A stretch of DNA of 64,000 nucleotides from Oxyruncus cristatus (taxonomy: Eukaryota; Chordata; Aves; Passeriformes; Cotingidae): assembly GCA_013399855.1 (NCBI GenBank), contig VXAY01004359.1, positions 62,001-126,000 of the forward strand, read 5' to 3'. The translations under genes and the position numbers were made by a program. The stretch's first letter is position 1, and each line of letters starts with the position of its first letter. Shown here piece by piece: positions 33,406 through 46,101 of the stretch. The notes beneath the pieces are model-generated. The model was given only the letters and a program-made list of their open reading frames with translations. It was not told the origin of the DNA and searched no databases.

Positions 33406-36400
33406 TCCTTCAGTTGTTGCCTCAAAACAACAAAGGAAAAGGTACTCACAGCCCAGGATGGATCATGAAGCAGAAGGCAGGTGAAGTACTAACTTAAGGA
33501 ACATAATTTTGCATTTCTCAGGTAAGCTCACACAGTTATTTTTGCCAGAGCCATCCTTGCCCTTCTACACACCAGCCTATCACCCACCAGCAGGAGACTT
33601 TTGTATCTGGTAGATATCACTCTGCTTTCCTCCTTCCAAATGCAACTACAGCAATTAGTTTCAGAATTTAGTCTGTTAAGATGATTGAGATGTAAGGAGT
33701 CACTTGAGGTGGAGATTTACAAATAAAAAGAAGAAAAAGCAAAGACCAACTTACTAAAAATAAATAAGAATATTTTTCTTTATTTTGGAATTCAAGTAGG
33801 AAAAAAAGAACACTTAATTAAATGTTGTGATTTTTTTGTCCTTTTGAGTAATTCAACATTTAAAACAGGGATATTATATTAAGATATTGTTTATTAAAAC
33901 CAAGAGTCAAATTTGAATTTAGATTTCAATACCTCAGATATAAGACAGACCAACCTGTGTAGGTGTCTGTGAATTTTTCAGGCAAGATGTGCACTTTGGA
34001 AATGTCTTCTGCTGTTTCTGAGCATGGCTATAGGGCACTGGAATATGTTTATGTTGCATAAGTTTTTCAAGTGATAATACGTGAAAGAAAATAACATATT
34101 TTGATAGTTGTAATTTTGTTGCTCTGTGCTGTTGAACTAACCCTCAGATCCATAAGAGAGGTTTTAAGTTCTGTCTATATAGTCTTATCAACTTCAAGAC
34201 TCTCTAGGCGTATTTTTACGTGTAGTAGTGTGTTATATGCTTATAGAGAAAAAATTTGACAATTTTGCAAGGAAATAAACAGTGGAAAAGTTATACATAA
34301 AATATATTAAAGATTTAAAAAGTTTTGTTGTTAATCCATGGCTTAAAACATTCTGAATGTTATTCTCCTTTTCATTCTGCCCCAAGAGTTTGAAACAGAG
34401 AGAAAATAAGCAATGAAATATAAAATTGTATAATGTTTCTTTGTATCATTTCTGAGTTTCTCAGCTCTCCCTTTACATCAGCTTCTCACTTACAGCCTAA
34501 ACTTAGATATAACAAACAAATACATTTAGATGTTATAAGTTAATTCTTACCAAATGAACACAGCTGTTTTGAAAATTTACTGGCCCAGACCCCAAATGTA
34601 ATGTTGTACTTTTATTAGGGAGATGACTGGGTGAAATCTAATGTTAACTCTTTTCTATGTTGAAATTTACTTTTACCTGTGTTTGCTACACTTAGGAATG
34701 GATTAATATGCAAGAAGACGTCATGGAGCAATATGGCTCGTGCCTCACCTAATAGTCATGCACAGACTTTGACCAGTTTGACTTTTCGGCTGACAGAATT
34801 ATCATGAACACCCATTTGCTAAAGATGGGAAGAAGGTGCTGAGAATGCTGCAGGTTTTCACTGTATTCGGTCATTCAGTGTGGTTCTTTCCTCCCTGGTC
34901 CCATGAAAACCAGCTTTTCTTCACAGCTGTATAGTGTAGCAGGTGACCGAATAGTGTAAAATTTCTAGCTACCCTTTTCATGCATATTGCAGAATAATGG
35001 AAAATATTTTAGGAAAACTCTCTGCAGATGCATACTAAAGATCAAGACAGTAAAAATAAATATCCCATAAGCTAAATCTTTCTTTTTTATGCTTTGCATA
35101 AAAAATGAGGCATTTTGCATCAGCCATTAAGGACCTGTGGCTCTGCAAGATGTGGCTTATCCACAAGGGTCTTTTCTCCACAGAATATGTCTGGGACAGG
35201 CAGAGGAGGTTCAATTACATTTGATCACTAGCATGGGAGATATAATGTAGAAAGGTAGCATGGCAAGAGCATCTTGACTCAAGAGATGACAATATATCTT
35301 AGCTAAATATAGCTTAGAGGAAGTCTTGAAGCTGCTCCAACTTCTGAGAAGGGCTGGGGAGCCGGAGTGGCGCCGAGATGGCTCAGAGCGTGGCTGCTGC
35401 TGCTGATGTGCCATGCAGGTCTAGAGGACAGGCATCATCTGACTGTCACTCCAGTGACTGGAAACTCATTTGGTGATACACAATTTACATTTCTTCCTTT
35501 TTCAGTGCTCTGTCCTTGGACAGACACTCAGTTTAAAGAGCCAACATTTGATAAAAGTTTCTTTAGGTAGAAACTGATCCAAAGGTACCTGTGAAGATTC
35601 ATAACTAGATTATTACTAATTTCAACTGTTTGTTATTTTGACATCTGAGTGGCACTCTAGTTCAGAAGTAGCCATGAGAATTGCTTATGTATTTTATCTG
35701 CCAAAAAGTTGGTGAATGGGTAAATTGCTCATGCTGTATTTGTTTTGCTTTAAATGAGTATTGTGTAGCGTTTGGTATGAAAGACTCATTGGAAATCTGC
35801 AGCTAAATAAGAGGCAAAAAAAAAATGAAGCAGAAAAGTATAAAAGTATCGGAACTTTAACAAACTCTCTTCACTCTAGTATTTAAAAAAAGCTCTGAAG
35901 GAAGGCTGTTCACATGGTTTTACTGATAAAATCAGAAAGTTGAACTTTTTCTCAAGTCAGCCATTGCTTCTTTACAAGAAAGCTTCAGATATACTTGGGT
36001 TTCAGTATAAAGGAAATTCTTATAAGAGATTAATTTCTTAATCAAGGGTTTATATACAATTCTGATTTAACATGCTTGAAATCTCACCGATCATATTTAA
36101 ATTATATTCATCAGTCTGCATTTTAGCTCCTTCGAAATAACCCTAAGTACAGGAGGCTGTGAATTTCTAAATCTCCAAGAATAAAGAACTGCTGAAAAAG
36201 ATTTGAGCTCTGATTTTCAGTGATTTATTAACTGGTGTGCTAAGCAGTGCCTTTCTATTGAAAAGGGAAAAGCTTTACAAAAACTGACCATTTAAACTTC
36301 AGACCACCTTAACAGACCATATCACTGTCCTCCTTTTAAAAAGGAGATGCACTAAGACTAGATTTTTCATGGATTTTACAACATTTTTTCTACTCCCACG

Positions 36401-36519
36401 CTATAACATTAAAAGCTTGATTTTAAAAAGTACAGAACATCAACTCCAGCACAAATCTGTACTTCAAGAAGCTGCTCAGTGACCATGGAAAAATCATGAC
36501 CTGCAGATGCTCTTCAAAT

Positions 36520-36595
36520 GTGACCTTAGTGACTTGCCCAAAGCCAGCTAGTGAGATATAATTACTGCTGAAATAAGAGTTTGTGACACTGGAGT
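36520..36595 (-). repeat. MIR-like SINE relic, minus orientation
   Basis: tagtgacttgcccaaagcc followed by agctagtgagatataa and aataagagtttgtgacactgg matches, on the reverse strand, the MIR core phrase 'ctagctgtgtgaccttgggcaagtcact' and the 'gaatcc(t)ggctct' part upstream. It is one of the better preserved MIR-like fragments here, but only about 75 bp. Confidence 0.6.
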
Positions 36596-39500
36596 TTTTT
36601 TAATGCTATTATGTATTTGTATTGTGCTAAAATTGAAAAACACTATAAAGAGCAGGTCACCTCCCAAAGACATTTTCTTACTGTTGTTCTGGTTTTCCCT
36701 TACACTTTTCCTTCTGCAGTCAGAGCATTACAGTACTCAGTTGTGGTGCGTGGTGTGAGATCCACAGCTAGCAGGAAGATGTCTGGATAGAAATTTAGGT
36801 TTTGGTGGGGGACTTTTGTCCCTTTTGACCCTTTGCAGAGTCTGAGCTGATTCAGCAGGGCACCGTCACCTAACACAGCACTTTAGGACAAACTTTACTT
36901 AAAGGGAGCTTAAAGTTGCATTTAAAATCAAATGTCTTGTACTTAAATATGCTTTTAAGTGCTTACTGCAGAATTCAGGTCCTGGTATGTAAATTTTATT
37001 AATACATTATCTAAAACCATCACAAGTATATGTCTATGTACCCTTCTAGGTAAGGGGAAAAAGGCATTGCTGAATATCCACATCATAGGACAGAAATGTG
37101 TCTCTAAGACAAAATCACACAGATTTTTTTGGCATGAGCAAACGGGAAAAACATTTTCTTCAGCAAGCCTTAGCAATCCCAGATGCATCTCAGGGCAGTA
37201 ATTGGGTGCAGGTCCAAGCTGCAGGAAAGCACGCAGAATGCGCTGCATTCCATGAAACTCATGCCTGAAGGTTTTCCCAAATAGGGGCCTCAAGGAGGAA
37301 GTTTCCTTTTCCTGCCTCTGAAATGACCAGCAGACTATTCTTTTAAGATTCTCTCCTATCCAGTGTTTAACCACTCTCACTTTCTTCTGAGCTTGCTCAC
37401 AAAGCCTTTATCTTATTTGTCAATGTTTGATATTAAAATAAAAAAAAGGTATTAATCTCTGCAGTGACCTTTCTGCTTTATTTCTCCTGGAAAGGGGTAC
37501 TGCATCTTTTGTAAGTAACTTCAAGGCAAGATATTATGCAGCATTCAAACATATGGCTTTTATCCAGTTAATCATCGAGCATTACCTACTTTCATCAATG
37601 TTCAGAAACTTAATTCCAGGATTACTCATTCCCTCAAAAATCCAAATAAGAAAATCAGAAGAATAGACCCAAACAATAGAACTTTTATACCAGGATAATT
37701 AGAAAAGGAACCTATTACCCAGGATTATAATTACTGACTAACATATTAAATGACCTTTAACATTTACCTTAAGCCCCAGATTTCTAGAAAACCAGAAAGG
37801 TTATGAATGCCATATTAGTAATCTTTAATCTTTATTACTGCTGTGGACAGAATTTTAATGATTTTTAAATAGGCAGCGGTCACTAACATATCCCTATTAA
37901 AATAAAAAAAATCTCATAAAAAATTAAATGGATTAAGACTTCAAATGTACCATCATCAAAAGTATTATCTAATTATGGAGTTCAGTGAACAGGCCAAGTG
38001 AAATGGTTGGTAATATTAGTTACTTACCACATGGGAATGCCCGGGATTTATGCACAAATAGATTCTGCTTCTGTTGCAACATAGTAATTAAGAATTTGTC
38101 AGGGAAATTTGACCCTCTAGGGTAGATATTACTTTGTAAAATAAGAATGGCAGAGCACTAGTCTCCTTGCTGCACATAATTTAACTTGATTATTTATACA
38201 TCAAAGGGAGTCTGCAGTGACTGCAGTATAATATTTAAGTAGAGGGATATTAGAGAAAGAAGCATCTAGTGAAATCTTTTTCCCAAATCTCCGTGAGAAA
38301 ATAGAGGAAATTTTCATAAAGCATTTCATTTTGCATATAAATTGGTGCCTAGATTGTGCCTGTGAATTTACTGCTGTCAAATTTAATTTTTCTTTAATTC
38401 TTCAGGCCCAGATGTGAAAAGCTCTGTGTGCAGGCTGCAATTTTCAATGCTTACAGGTAGCACCCGGATCGATAATGTGTCTTTATGAGAAATTACCGTT
38501 AATGTTATTGAGTATGCATTTTGCTTTATAGGATAATAAGGTAATATGAAATGCCAATTCATTCATTAGGAGAAAGCTAAGTGCTTAAATGAAATGGGTG
38601 ACAGGTCTGAAAAAAGACGTAGTTGTGGGCAGGAAGTCAAGAATGGATTTTTAATGACCTAATACCAAAAGGTTTTTACCACTTATTTGCATTTGCTTCC
38701 TATAAACAATATTAACTTTAAAATAAAAGTGCTTGAATATTTAAATTGCAGTAAGTGATTCCACTTGAAAAGGCTATTTGGAAATGCTAGGTTTCTGGGA
38801 AACTCTCTGCCTAGTCTTTTTGAAGACCACAACTTGAACTCACCTGGTTTAAAAATTAAAACAAAACTCATTTAAGTTGACAGGCATACAATGAGCATAT
38901 CATAGGCATGGTCAAAAAGCCAGAGGTTAGTACGTGGAAAAAAACAAACAAAAAAAGTGCTTTAGCTCTTTGGTTTAAGGACAATGTACTCCCAACTTAC
39001 TAAGGTAAAAATAGCAGGTATGGAAAACAAAACCCAAATATTTTGTCCAGAGAAAAAATTCTAAACCAAACCCAGATCCCACTATTATAGTTCAAAAGAA
39101 GTTTGCAACCTCCTCAGAGTACAATATTAAAAAAAAAAAAAAAAGTAGTGTGCAAGTGTCTTCATAAAGTAAGAAATTAATTGTTTTCTAGGTACATTTA
39201 GTGCTTGAAACCATGACCACAAGAAAGAAAGTTAACGGACTTTTTTTGCAAAACCTCACTAAGTTCTTTTCCCCCCTGAGTTCAAACTCACTTTTCGGAG
39301 TTCTACAGTTTTCATTGAGTTGTTTCTCCTCCTTGTCTCTGCACTGATCTCCCACATGTGATCCCTGGGGTAGGGCACAAGTTCTGCCAGGATCTGCCAG
39401 CCCGGTCCTGCTCAAATTGGAGCCAGGGGAGGTTCATCAGTCTCCAAAAGGACAGGACCACAGCATTCAGGAGATGACTGCTGGTGACTTGCATGTCTGG

Positions 39501-40499
39501 AAACAGAACTGGCTTTGCTTGGAACAGTTTGCTTGGAGCAGTACTCTCTGTTAGAGACGTGGCCCCATTACCTTCTTCTGACCTCCACCAGCCAAAGCCT
39601 TCTACAAACTTCTGACAGGGAAATGCCAAGTTTTGCCTCACTAATGTAATTTATTAGGATGTAACACAAGGCACAAGAAGGATGGAATTCACAAGCCTAT
39701 CCAGTGAAAAGCACTATCCAGGGTCTCCAGTTTTCTTCACTCGCACTGCAAAGTGTTATTCCAGTTCCAACAAAGTACATGTGTAGCTTAATGCTAAAGT
39801 TTCCAAAGCTGGTCTTTTTTCTAGAGAGATATGGGGACCTGAATCCCATTAAAAATGATGGCCCTCTCTTCAATTAGGTATCCAAATCCTCCAGAATTCC
39901 TCCAGAATGATTTTCCTAAAGTTTGTATTTGATCTTTTATGAACTTGACATTTTTGCTCTGAAACAATAAATAAGATACTTTATTTACTATCAATACCTA
40001 AATACAGCAGTTTGAAAGCAGGGGCTTAATCTTTTTTTTTTTCTTTTAAATAGCTAACACAGTAAAAACAAAGGACAGACACCAGAAAAAGCTTTAAAGT
40101 TTTATTTTTATTTCTACTTTAACTCTGCAATGGCTGCTTTGCTTAAACTTTTTTTTTTTTTACTTTTATGTAGGGCTCTTTTCATTTTTTTTCCCTTGAC
40201 CTTCAACATCTCAAACTACAAAGAAAGGACTTTCTCTAACGCTGTTTGAATATACTGTATTTTTCTTTTAAGGAGCCTTCCACTGATTTTTATCCTTCGG
40301 GGATCAATGGTTCTTTCAGTTCCATAATCTGAGAAGCTATAGTAAAAGCAAAAGACCCCCACTTCTAGAGCCGTAAGTGTTAACGTGAGATGGCAAAGGA
40401 TGTATTTTCACATTGAACTCACAACAGCCTAAGGAGAGCTTTAAAGTATCTTAGCCTAAGTCTCTCTCTTTGGGAGAACTGAGATATGGGAGGAACTTT
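36596..40499. other. Unique DNA, partly possible conserved noncoding sequence
   Basis: No gene is recognised. A 141-codon minus-strand frame (36955-37380) overlaps an 80-codon plus-strand frame; neither product shows a known domain. A16 lies at 39129-39144. The part at about 38020-38620 is listed as a candidate noncoding element. Confidence 0.5.
38020..38620. other. Candidate conserved noncoding element (composition only)
   Basis: Words present include tgattatttatac with an adjacent atcaaagg TCF-like site (38187-38207), an octamer-like attttgcatat (about 38329-38339), atcgat (38468-38473), tatgcatttt (38513-38522) and a TALE-type tgacag (38599-38604). The block is unique sequence without repeats. 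Enhancer function is only an inference from texture. Confidence 0.25.
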
Positions 40500-40600
40500 A
40501 GTATTATTGTTAATCTGTATTACAAAAGCACCTAACAGCCTCTACTGAGCTCGGGGCCCCAGTAAAAGCAAGGATGGATAAAGCTGATTCAAATGTGTGT
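40500..40600 (+). repeat. Ancient amniote short interspersed repeat, plus orientation
   Basis: gtattattgttaatctgt, attacaaaagcacctaacag and tgagctcggggcccc follow one another as in an old reptile/bird repeat whose usual reading is a TATTATTA-rich start, a 'gtattacaatagcacctag' phrase and 'gatcaggggcccc', then 'attgtgctaggcgctgtac'. The last part is lost here. A minus-strand copy lies at 14661-14762 and a copy of the following part at 49715-49830. Confidence 0.6.
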
Positions 40601-43519
40601 TCATTTCAGCATAACCTATGAATGCCTTTGCTTTCTGGTAGTGTCTGACTCTTTTCCACAAAACTCTTGCTAAGTTTGGAAAGGGTAGGAAGAAGGAAAA
40701 TGGAAATGCTGATTCACTACTAAATCAAGCACTGCTCATTTAGCTGCTACAGCTACTTGGAAGAAACAAAATTCATTGCTGTAATGTAGCACAGTAAGTT
40801 GATTTCTAAGAGACTTTCTGATGAAACTAATCTACATATCACACAATACTTCTTGGAATTATTCCTGCCCCATTGTCTCCCTGTGGTCCTTTGCACAGAG
40901 TGCCAATACTCCCTTGTACTCAGTCACTCTATGGAGAGTTAACTTTCTTATTTTCTTCGGTACTTCAGCATTGTCAGCTTAGTCTCACTGACATCCAAAC
41001 ACCTTGGCATGCTGCCAGCAATTCCTAGAGACTCAGAAATCAGCCAGGTGGTCAGCTGGAGGAGCATCCCACCCAGGGACCATAGAATGAGAGGATGGAT
41101 CGGTGAGCTGAAGTGTGGTGGATGAGGAAGTTGCTCTCCAACACTGGTTCTCCAACAAAAGTGACTCAGAAGCCTGGTTGGCGAGTCTCTGGGTGGTGTT
41201 CTCTGAGGGACAGCAGCCACCAACTGCAGTAACTCACTTAAAGCTCCCAAGCATGCAAGTGAGGGAAGTGGAGCTGGGCCCCTGCTCACATCTTGCTCTG
41301 CCACTATTGTACTGCCTCTAGAATATGCTGGCTTCTAAAATCAGAGTGGCATCAGAGGAACATTGGTAATTTAACAGTCCTTTGATATATACCAGTGTTC
41401 ACACTGGGATGGTAAAACTGAGGTAGTGCTGTCAACATTTCTGATTTTTTAGAATTGATGCTGTAGTAGAAAAAGGACTAACTAGGGTTTAATGTAAAGC
41501 AGTTAAATGGGATTCAGAGGGAAGATAATGGACTATATTCACAATATATTCACAATGAGTCATATATTTATATCCATGTTCTGTAAAACATAACAACATA
41601 TTGCAACCAGATTGTGACAGGGTTAATTAACATATAAGCTTCTAGTTCCTGTTCTTCAGTACTCAAAATACCTGGGTACTCCAGGCACTGCAGTTTCTAC
41701 TTCTAGCATCAAAGTAGATGAAGCCTTTGGCTGGGAGTGGGTAACAAGCAGCCTTTGTATATGCCCAGCAGACCCTCTGTATTGCTTACCTTAGGAAAGA
41801 TTTTCACTACCTCCCTGTCTATCTATATGCCTATACAAGCACTGCTCTTGACTTCTTTGACCTTGCTTACTATGTTATCACTGTTTCAAGAGCATCATCC
41901 TCTGCTGCAGGAAGGGCTCTGACATTCCAGCTCACTTCAGTCTGTTGTTGAGACCTCATGATTTCTGCTTCCCACTGTAATTTTGAATCCAGACATTTCT
42001 GAGCTATGGTTTTTATAACACATCCAAACAGCATTATTCTGAAAAATACAGTCATCTTCCAGCAATCAAGTAGCCCCACTGAAATAAAGGAAGCTAAGAG
42101 ACCAAGTCAAAGCCTATTAAACTCCCCTGGATATTTACTCTGAAGAGTTTTGGATCAGACTTTTTACATACTTCATCTTCTATACATTGTCTATGGCTCT
42201 AACAAAGATATTTACGGCCAATTACTAACAGTAACGATTATAGAGGTTACTGATGATCTATAGAGTGCAGTGTGATAATCACTGAGATAAGACATTCTTC
42301 TCTTCTCATTCCAGACATCTGGGTAGTATTGTTACATTGCCACTGTAAAGTGGTTGTGCAAGTGATTTCTCTTAATAACCTAGTAAGTGCTTTGGGATCT
42401 TTCTGAATAAATGGATTTTTGGAGCACATGCATTCCTCTTATTATTACTTATCTGTCTGAATACTGTCACCCAGAAATAGGGATTCTCTCCGTTTATTTG
42501 GTTTTGAAATAATATATAATCAGTACAGCTATAGATCTCAATCATGTCATGGGAAGCAAAGCCCTATCTGTTATAATATATTATCCAAACGTATTTAGAA
42601 AAATGGATCCAACAGCACCATATCACAGTCAACAAATTTTTCTAGTCCTTTAGGAATGTAAGGGAATGTGTGTTTTTTAAGGTTGTTGTTTTTTAAAAAC
42701 AGCACCTAATCTCATAAATAGTATCAGGATAATTCCTCTGTCTCATTTAACAGGCTCATTATATATTCACCTGTCTGGACACCGGATGCAGTTTCACACA
42801 TTCCTTCCCTGAAATGAGGCTCACATTAAACATATTTTCCCTAAACTAATATTATATCCTATGTGTAGTTAACTGAAAATAGTGCAGATAGTTTGAGTAT
42901 AATTATTCATTATTTGTTGATCGCTGATGGCATCCATCATTCTTCTGTCAGGAGAAAACTTGATTGCCACACCAAAAAGCTTATCAACAAAATTAAGACA
43001 ATTTATAACCTACACTAAAAATATAAGTACTAAATAACCCCCCAATAATATCTGTGGTGAATTTTGACTGATATTTGGCCTAATTTCCTAATTTAGGCCA
43101 AACAAGTCCCATACGCTAGAGAAATTCAAATTTAGATCCTACCTTTGCAAATCTAGTTTATAACAGCTTTCAAAATATGTGAAGCCTGGGAGTTTCAGTG
43201 AGGGGACAGAAGTCTGTCAAGATGACTACACTACAGTGTATGCTGAAAATTCTGAGATACTAGTGCTTATTTTCCCCTTGTTTTAAAAACCAGAGGTAAG
43301 GCTTATGCAAACATGCAGTCTTACTTTTTTCTGCACTTGTATGTCTATATCTATACAACCACATATTTCATATTGGTGTTGTTACTCACATAGTAATTTT
43401 TCTGTAGAGGATTGCATAGTTCTGGCCACAGAGAAGTCTTCACAAATTATTTGGATTTCCAAGCACTGGTCCAATGTAAATAAATACATACAGAGAGGAG
43501 ACAGTTCCAAGTGCAAAGG
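40601..43519. other. Unique noncoding DNA
   Basis: No gene is recognised. The interval 40940-41320 is less AT-rich and open on both strands (118 codons minus, 68 plus), with no identifiable domain. A short tandem repeat of tatattcacaa lies near 41534-41555. No RNA gene or transposon is identified. Confidence 0.5.
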
Positions 43520-43660
43520 TGTGGTAGGATAGCCCACCCTGAACAGACCTCAGCGAATGCATTCCATGAAAGCCATCATGCAAGTTCAGCTGCTGGTGCC
43601 AGGTTGCTGTCTTGGTGTTAAATTATGCTAAAACCATCCTGGTTCACCAGTCTTCGAGTA

Positions 43661-43688
43661 CAAATCCTGCTTTTTGAAGCAGGATTTG
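43661..43688. other. Perfect hairpin, 12-bp stem and 4-nt loop
   Basis: caaatcctgctt (43661-43672), loop tttg, and aagcaggatttg (43677-43688) form an exact stem-loop about 60 bp upstream of the TATA box in the putative LTR. It could be a protein-binding or structural element of that LTR's U3, or simply an inverted duplication. Confidence 0.88.
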
Positions 43689-43747
43689 ACAGATAAGCTA
43701 GTCTGTGAGCTTGTAAATCTGTGACTACCAGTCCATCACCTTACAAC

Positions 43748-43755
43748 TATAAAAG
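43748..43755 (+). promoter_or_regulatory. TATA box of the probable LTR
   Basis: tataaaag is a canonical TATA element located about 230 bp into the putative LTR, consistent with a U3 promoter. No active transcription can be inferred from sequence. Confidence 0.4.
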
Positions 43756-44143
43756 CCCAGTCCAACTTCCATATGGCAGACTCTTCCACATACTTTCTTG
43801 GAGTGTGGAGCTTCTCCAGTGAAGCAGGGATATCTCTTCATGGTTACTCTCCAGGGATTAAGAGAGAGAGACCTGCCAGCTATCTTGTATGGTGAGTTAC
43901 ATCAATCTCTACTTAATAATTTTTTCTTTTGCTAGCTTCAATACAATTGCTGTAATATAATTACTTTATTACAGTGCAAAATTATATTACTTTGTTATAT
44001 AATATCCTACTAGTAGATTTTTAGCTTTTACACTGTGTGGTAAATAATTCTGATTAATATCTTTTGTCTGATCATTTGTAATAATAAATGATTAATTTTA
44101 TATAAATATTCTCATTTTGCCAATCATGAAAACCTGCGGGACA

Positions 44144-44552
44144 AAAGTGGTTCAATCACACCTCTGTAATTCCTTACATTTAAACCGTTGCCAAAATCTG
44201 AGGCTAAAATTGGATTCAGCTGCATCCAGACTCCTCTCTGAGAAGGGGTTTAGAAAGCAAGCAAGTCCTTTCTGCATCTTATGACTCAACAGCAGAGCTT
44301 TTTAAATAAATTTTGTTTAAGCCTTCCACTCTCACTTGTGACAAAATGTCAACATGGAAAGCAGTTCAGTAAAAAAAGAAGACTCTTCAAGTTTAGTCCA
44401 AGTTTTCAGTAGAGTCCAATACTTCTCTTTGGCTTTTTGGTTTGGTACTTTAGTGTTGTCAGGAATCCCAAAGGGTTGTTTTTCCTAAAGGAAAAAGCAT
44501 ATGTAATGCTTGTATATAACAAGGAATAGGATACCTCATAAAAGACTTGTAG
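44144..44552. other. Unique DNA between LTR candidate and CR1
   Basis: About 400 bp of unique sequence with no gene or repeat that I can identify. Confidence 0.5.
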
Positions 44553-44692
44553 AATGGGGCACTTAGGGTCATGGTTTGATAGTAGTCTTGGCAGTGCTGG
44601 GTTAATGGTTCTACTTGATGACCTTAGAGCTCTTGTCCAGCCTAAATGATCCTATGATTTTATGATTCTATGATACTATGATTAGAAGTACT
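44553..44692 (+). mobile_element. CR1 LINE 3' end (3' UTR only)
   Basis: The segment reads agaatggggcacttagggtc, atggtttgatagtagtcttg, gcagtgctgggttaatggtt, ctacttgatgaccttagag, and ends in several ttctatgat/actatgatt units, the hallmark terminal microsatellite of CR1. Only about 140 bp remain, a typical extreme 5' truncation. The phrases fit the CR1 group common in neoavian birds. This is one of the strongest taxonomic markers in the window. Confidence 0.95.
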
Positions 44693-46101
44693 TGAGTGAT
44701 GCACCAGTAGTTAGGTATGTGTGTTCCTTCTAACTTGGGAAAACTATTTGTGTTGATTTAGACCCTAATTCTTTGCACTGGTTATTTTTAAGCAAAAATT
44801 GCTTAATCTTTATTGGGCTGGCTGCCCAGTAAACTACTATTCTTAGGGCCTTAAATCGATCTCCAGCTGAGAACCAGTTGCCTCCAGCTGACACATCAAA
44901 ACTTGTGGTTTGTGTGAGCCACCAGTACTATCCAGTAGAGCTTACACAGTGTCACTCACCTTGCTCTGGGTCCCTGGCCTTGAAAGCAGTTTCTGCCTAG
45001 GTAAACACTCACATTCACATCATCTGGGGTTCCTGTGGAAAAAAAGTTGTCATTATTTTGCAGCCCTGTTTCCCTGGTTGAAAATGCATTTATCCAGGTA
45101 GAACCAATTCCATCCAAACTAAGGAATCAATTATAAGCCAGTGATCCAATGTTAAATCAGGGGAAAACAGTTATAATACTGAATAAGAAGATAGAAAAAG
45201 GACAGTGGGGAAAAATCCTTGCTTAGCTGTGGTGCAAATACATTGTTACTGTCTGCCTCTACTTCCTTACTGGTGGGCATTGTTTAGCAGCAAGGAGCAG
45301 TGGTGACACATGCACAGCTGTGGGTTTCTCATGCCCAGGTTTTGTGTGTGCATATTTACAAGGTTAATGTTTTTCTAATGATTAATGAACGGCAAAATGA
45401 ATCTACTTGCATGAGACCACACAGACAAAGATTAGCAGCATCTAACCTACCACAGAAGATAAAAGATTATGTTGAACTATAGAGTTAATCTAAAAATCAG
45501 GAAAGTCCTCCTTCACTTGAGGGAGGAAGCAAACAGAAAGTTCTCATCAAATTCATAGACTCTGAAGGAGATTGAAATCTCTTTTACAAAAGCATATCTA
45601 ACTTTGAATGCTTACACCCTTTACTCTTGACTTAAAAAGCTGAGATTTCCTCCTTTCAAACAAGCATCTCACAGAATGAGATAATGGAAATTATCAGAGA
45701 GGAAAGATGTGAAGGAAAGAAAATACACTGAGACAAAAAGTTTGTGTTCTCTTGGCACATCTATTTTTTAAAATGGCTTCTCATCTGCATGAACAAACAT
45801 AATTTATTAGTGTCAGTCAAAAGCAGTTGTTACCTCAATACCTGCTCTGTAAGGCACAGAAGTCCTCCCCTAGTCTCCATTTTAACAAAATCTTAGATTA
45901 ATAATAATTCCTGGGGTTTCTGAACTAAATTTCATTGAGTCTTACAAAATTTAAATTCAATATGTCATTCGGTGAGAAATAAGTTTGCAAGATATAGTAC
46001 AGTTTTTTGTTCATAAATTAAAAGAAGCAAGGAGCTAAAGATAGAGGGTGAAAAATATAGAATGTAGTCATTCTCTCTTTTGCATGACTAAAATGTGAGA
46101 A

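Larger units (their letters stand above)
30691..36519. other. Unique DNA, partly possible conserved noncoding sequence
   Basis: No gene is recognised in nearly 6 kb. The part at about 31140-31460 is a candidate noncoding element and a 10-bp triplicate repeat lies at 33376-33405. At 35341-35414 there is a small GC-rich patch (ggggagccggagtggcgccg) where a frame opening at a GTG codon gives a leucine-rich start, but it lacks an ATG, the CTG run explains the leucines and nothing around it supports an exon, so no CDS is called. Confidence 0.5.
43520..44143 (+). mobile_element. Probable second solo LTR (avian ERV)
   Basis: The interval starts TGTGGTAGG and ends CTGCGGGACA (624 bp), with aaagg before and aaagt after it, a 4-of-5 match to a 5-bp target-site duplication. 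A TATA box tataaaag lies at 43748-43755 and an AATAAA signal at 44083-44088, about 55 bp before the end, in the order of U3-R-U5. The GACA terminus resembles that of the LTR at 17785-18853. No proviral interior is seen. A competing boundary is suggested by an exact 8-bp direct repeat, agtgcaaa, at 43510-43517 and 43973-43980. I favour the LTR reading, but family and edges are unconfirmed. Confidence 0.5.

Noticed and set aside
35341..35414. Possible signal-peptide exon in a GC-rich patch (leucine-rich frame at 35367)
   Set aside because: The frame starts with GTG, not ATG; the leucines come from a short CTG run; the following residues resemble no secreted protein I know, and no convincing splice donor follows.
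41406..41436. let-7-like word tgaggtagt
   Set aside because: The rest of the let-7 sequence and the complementary arm of a hairpin are missing.
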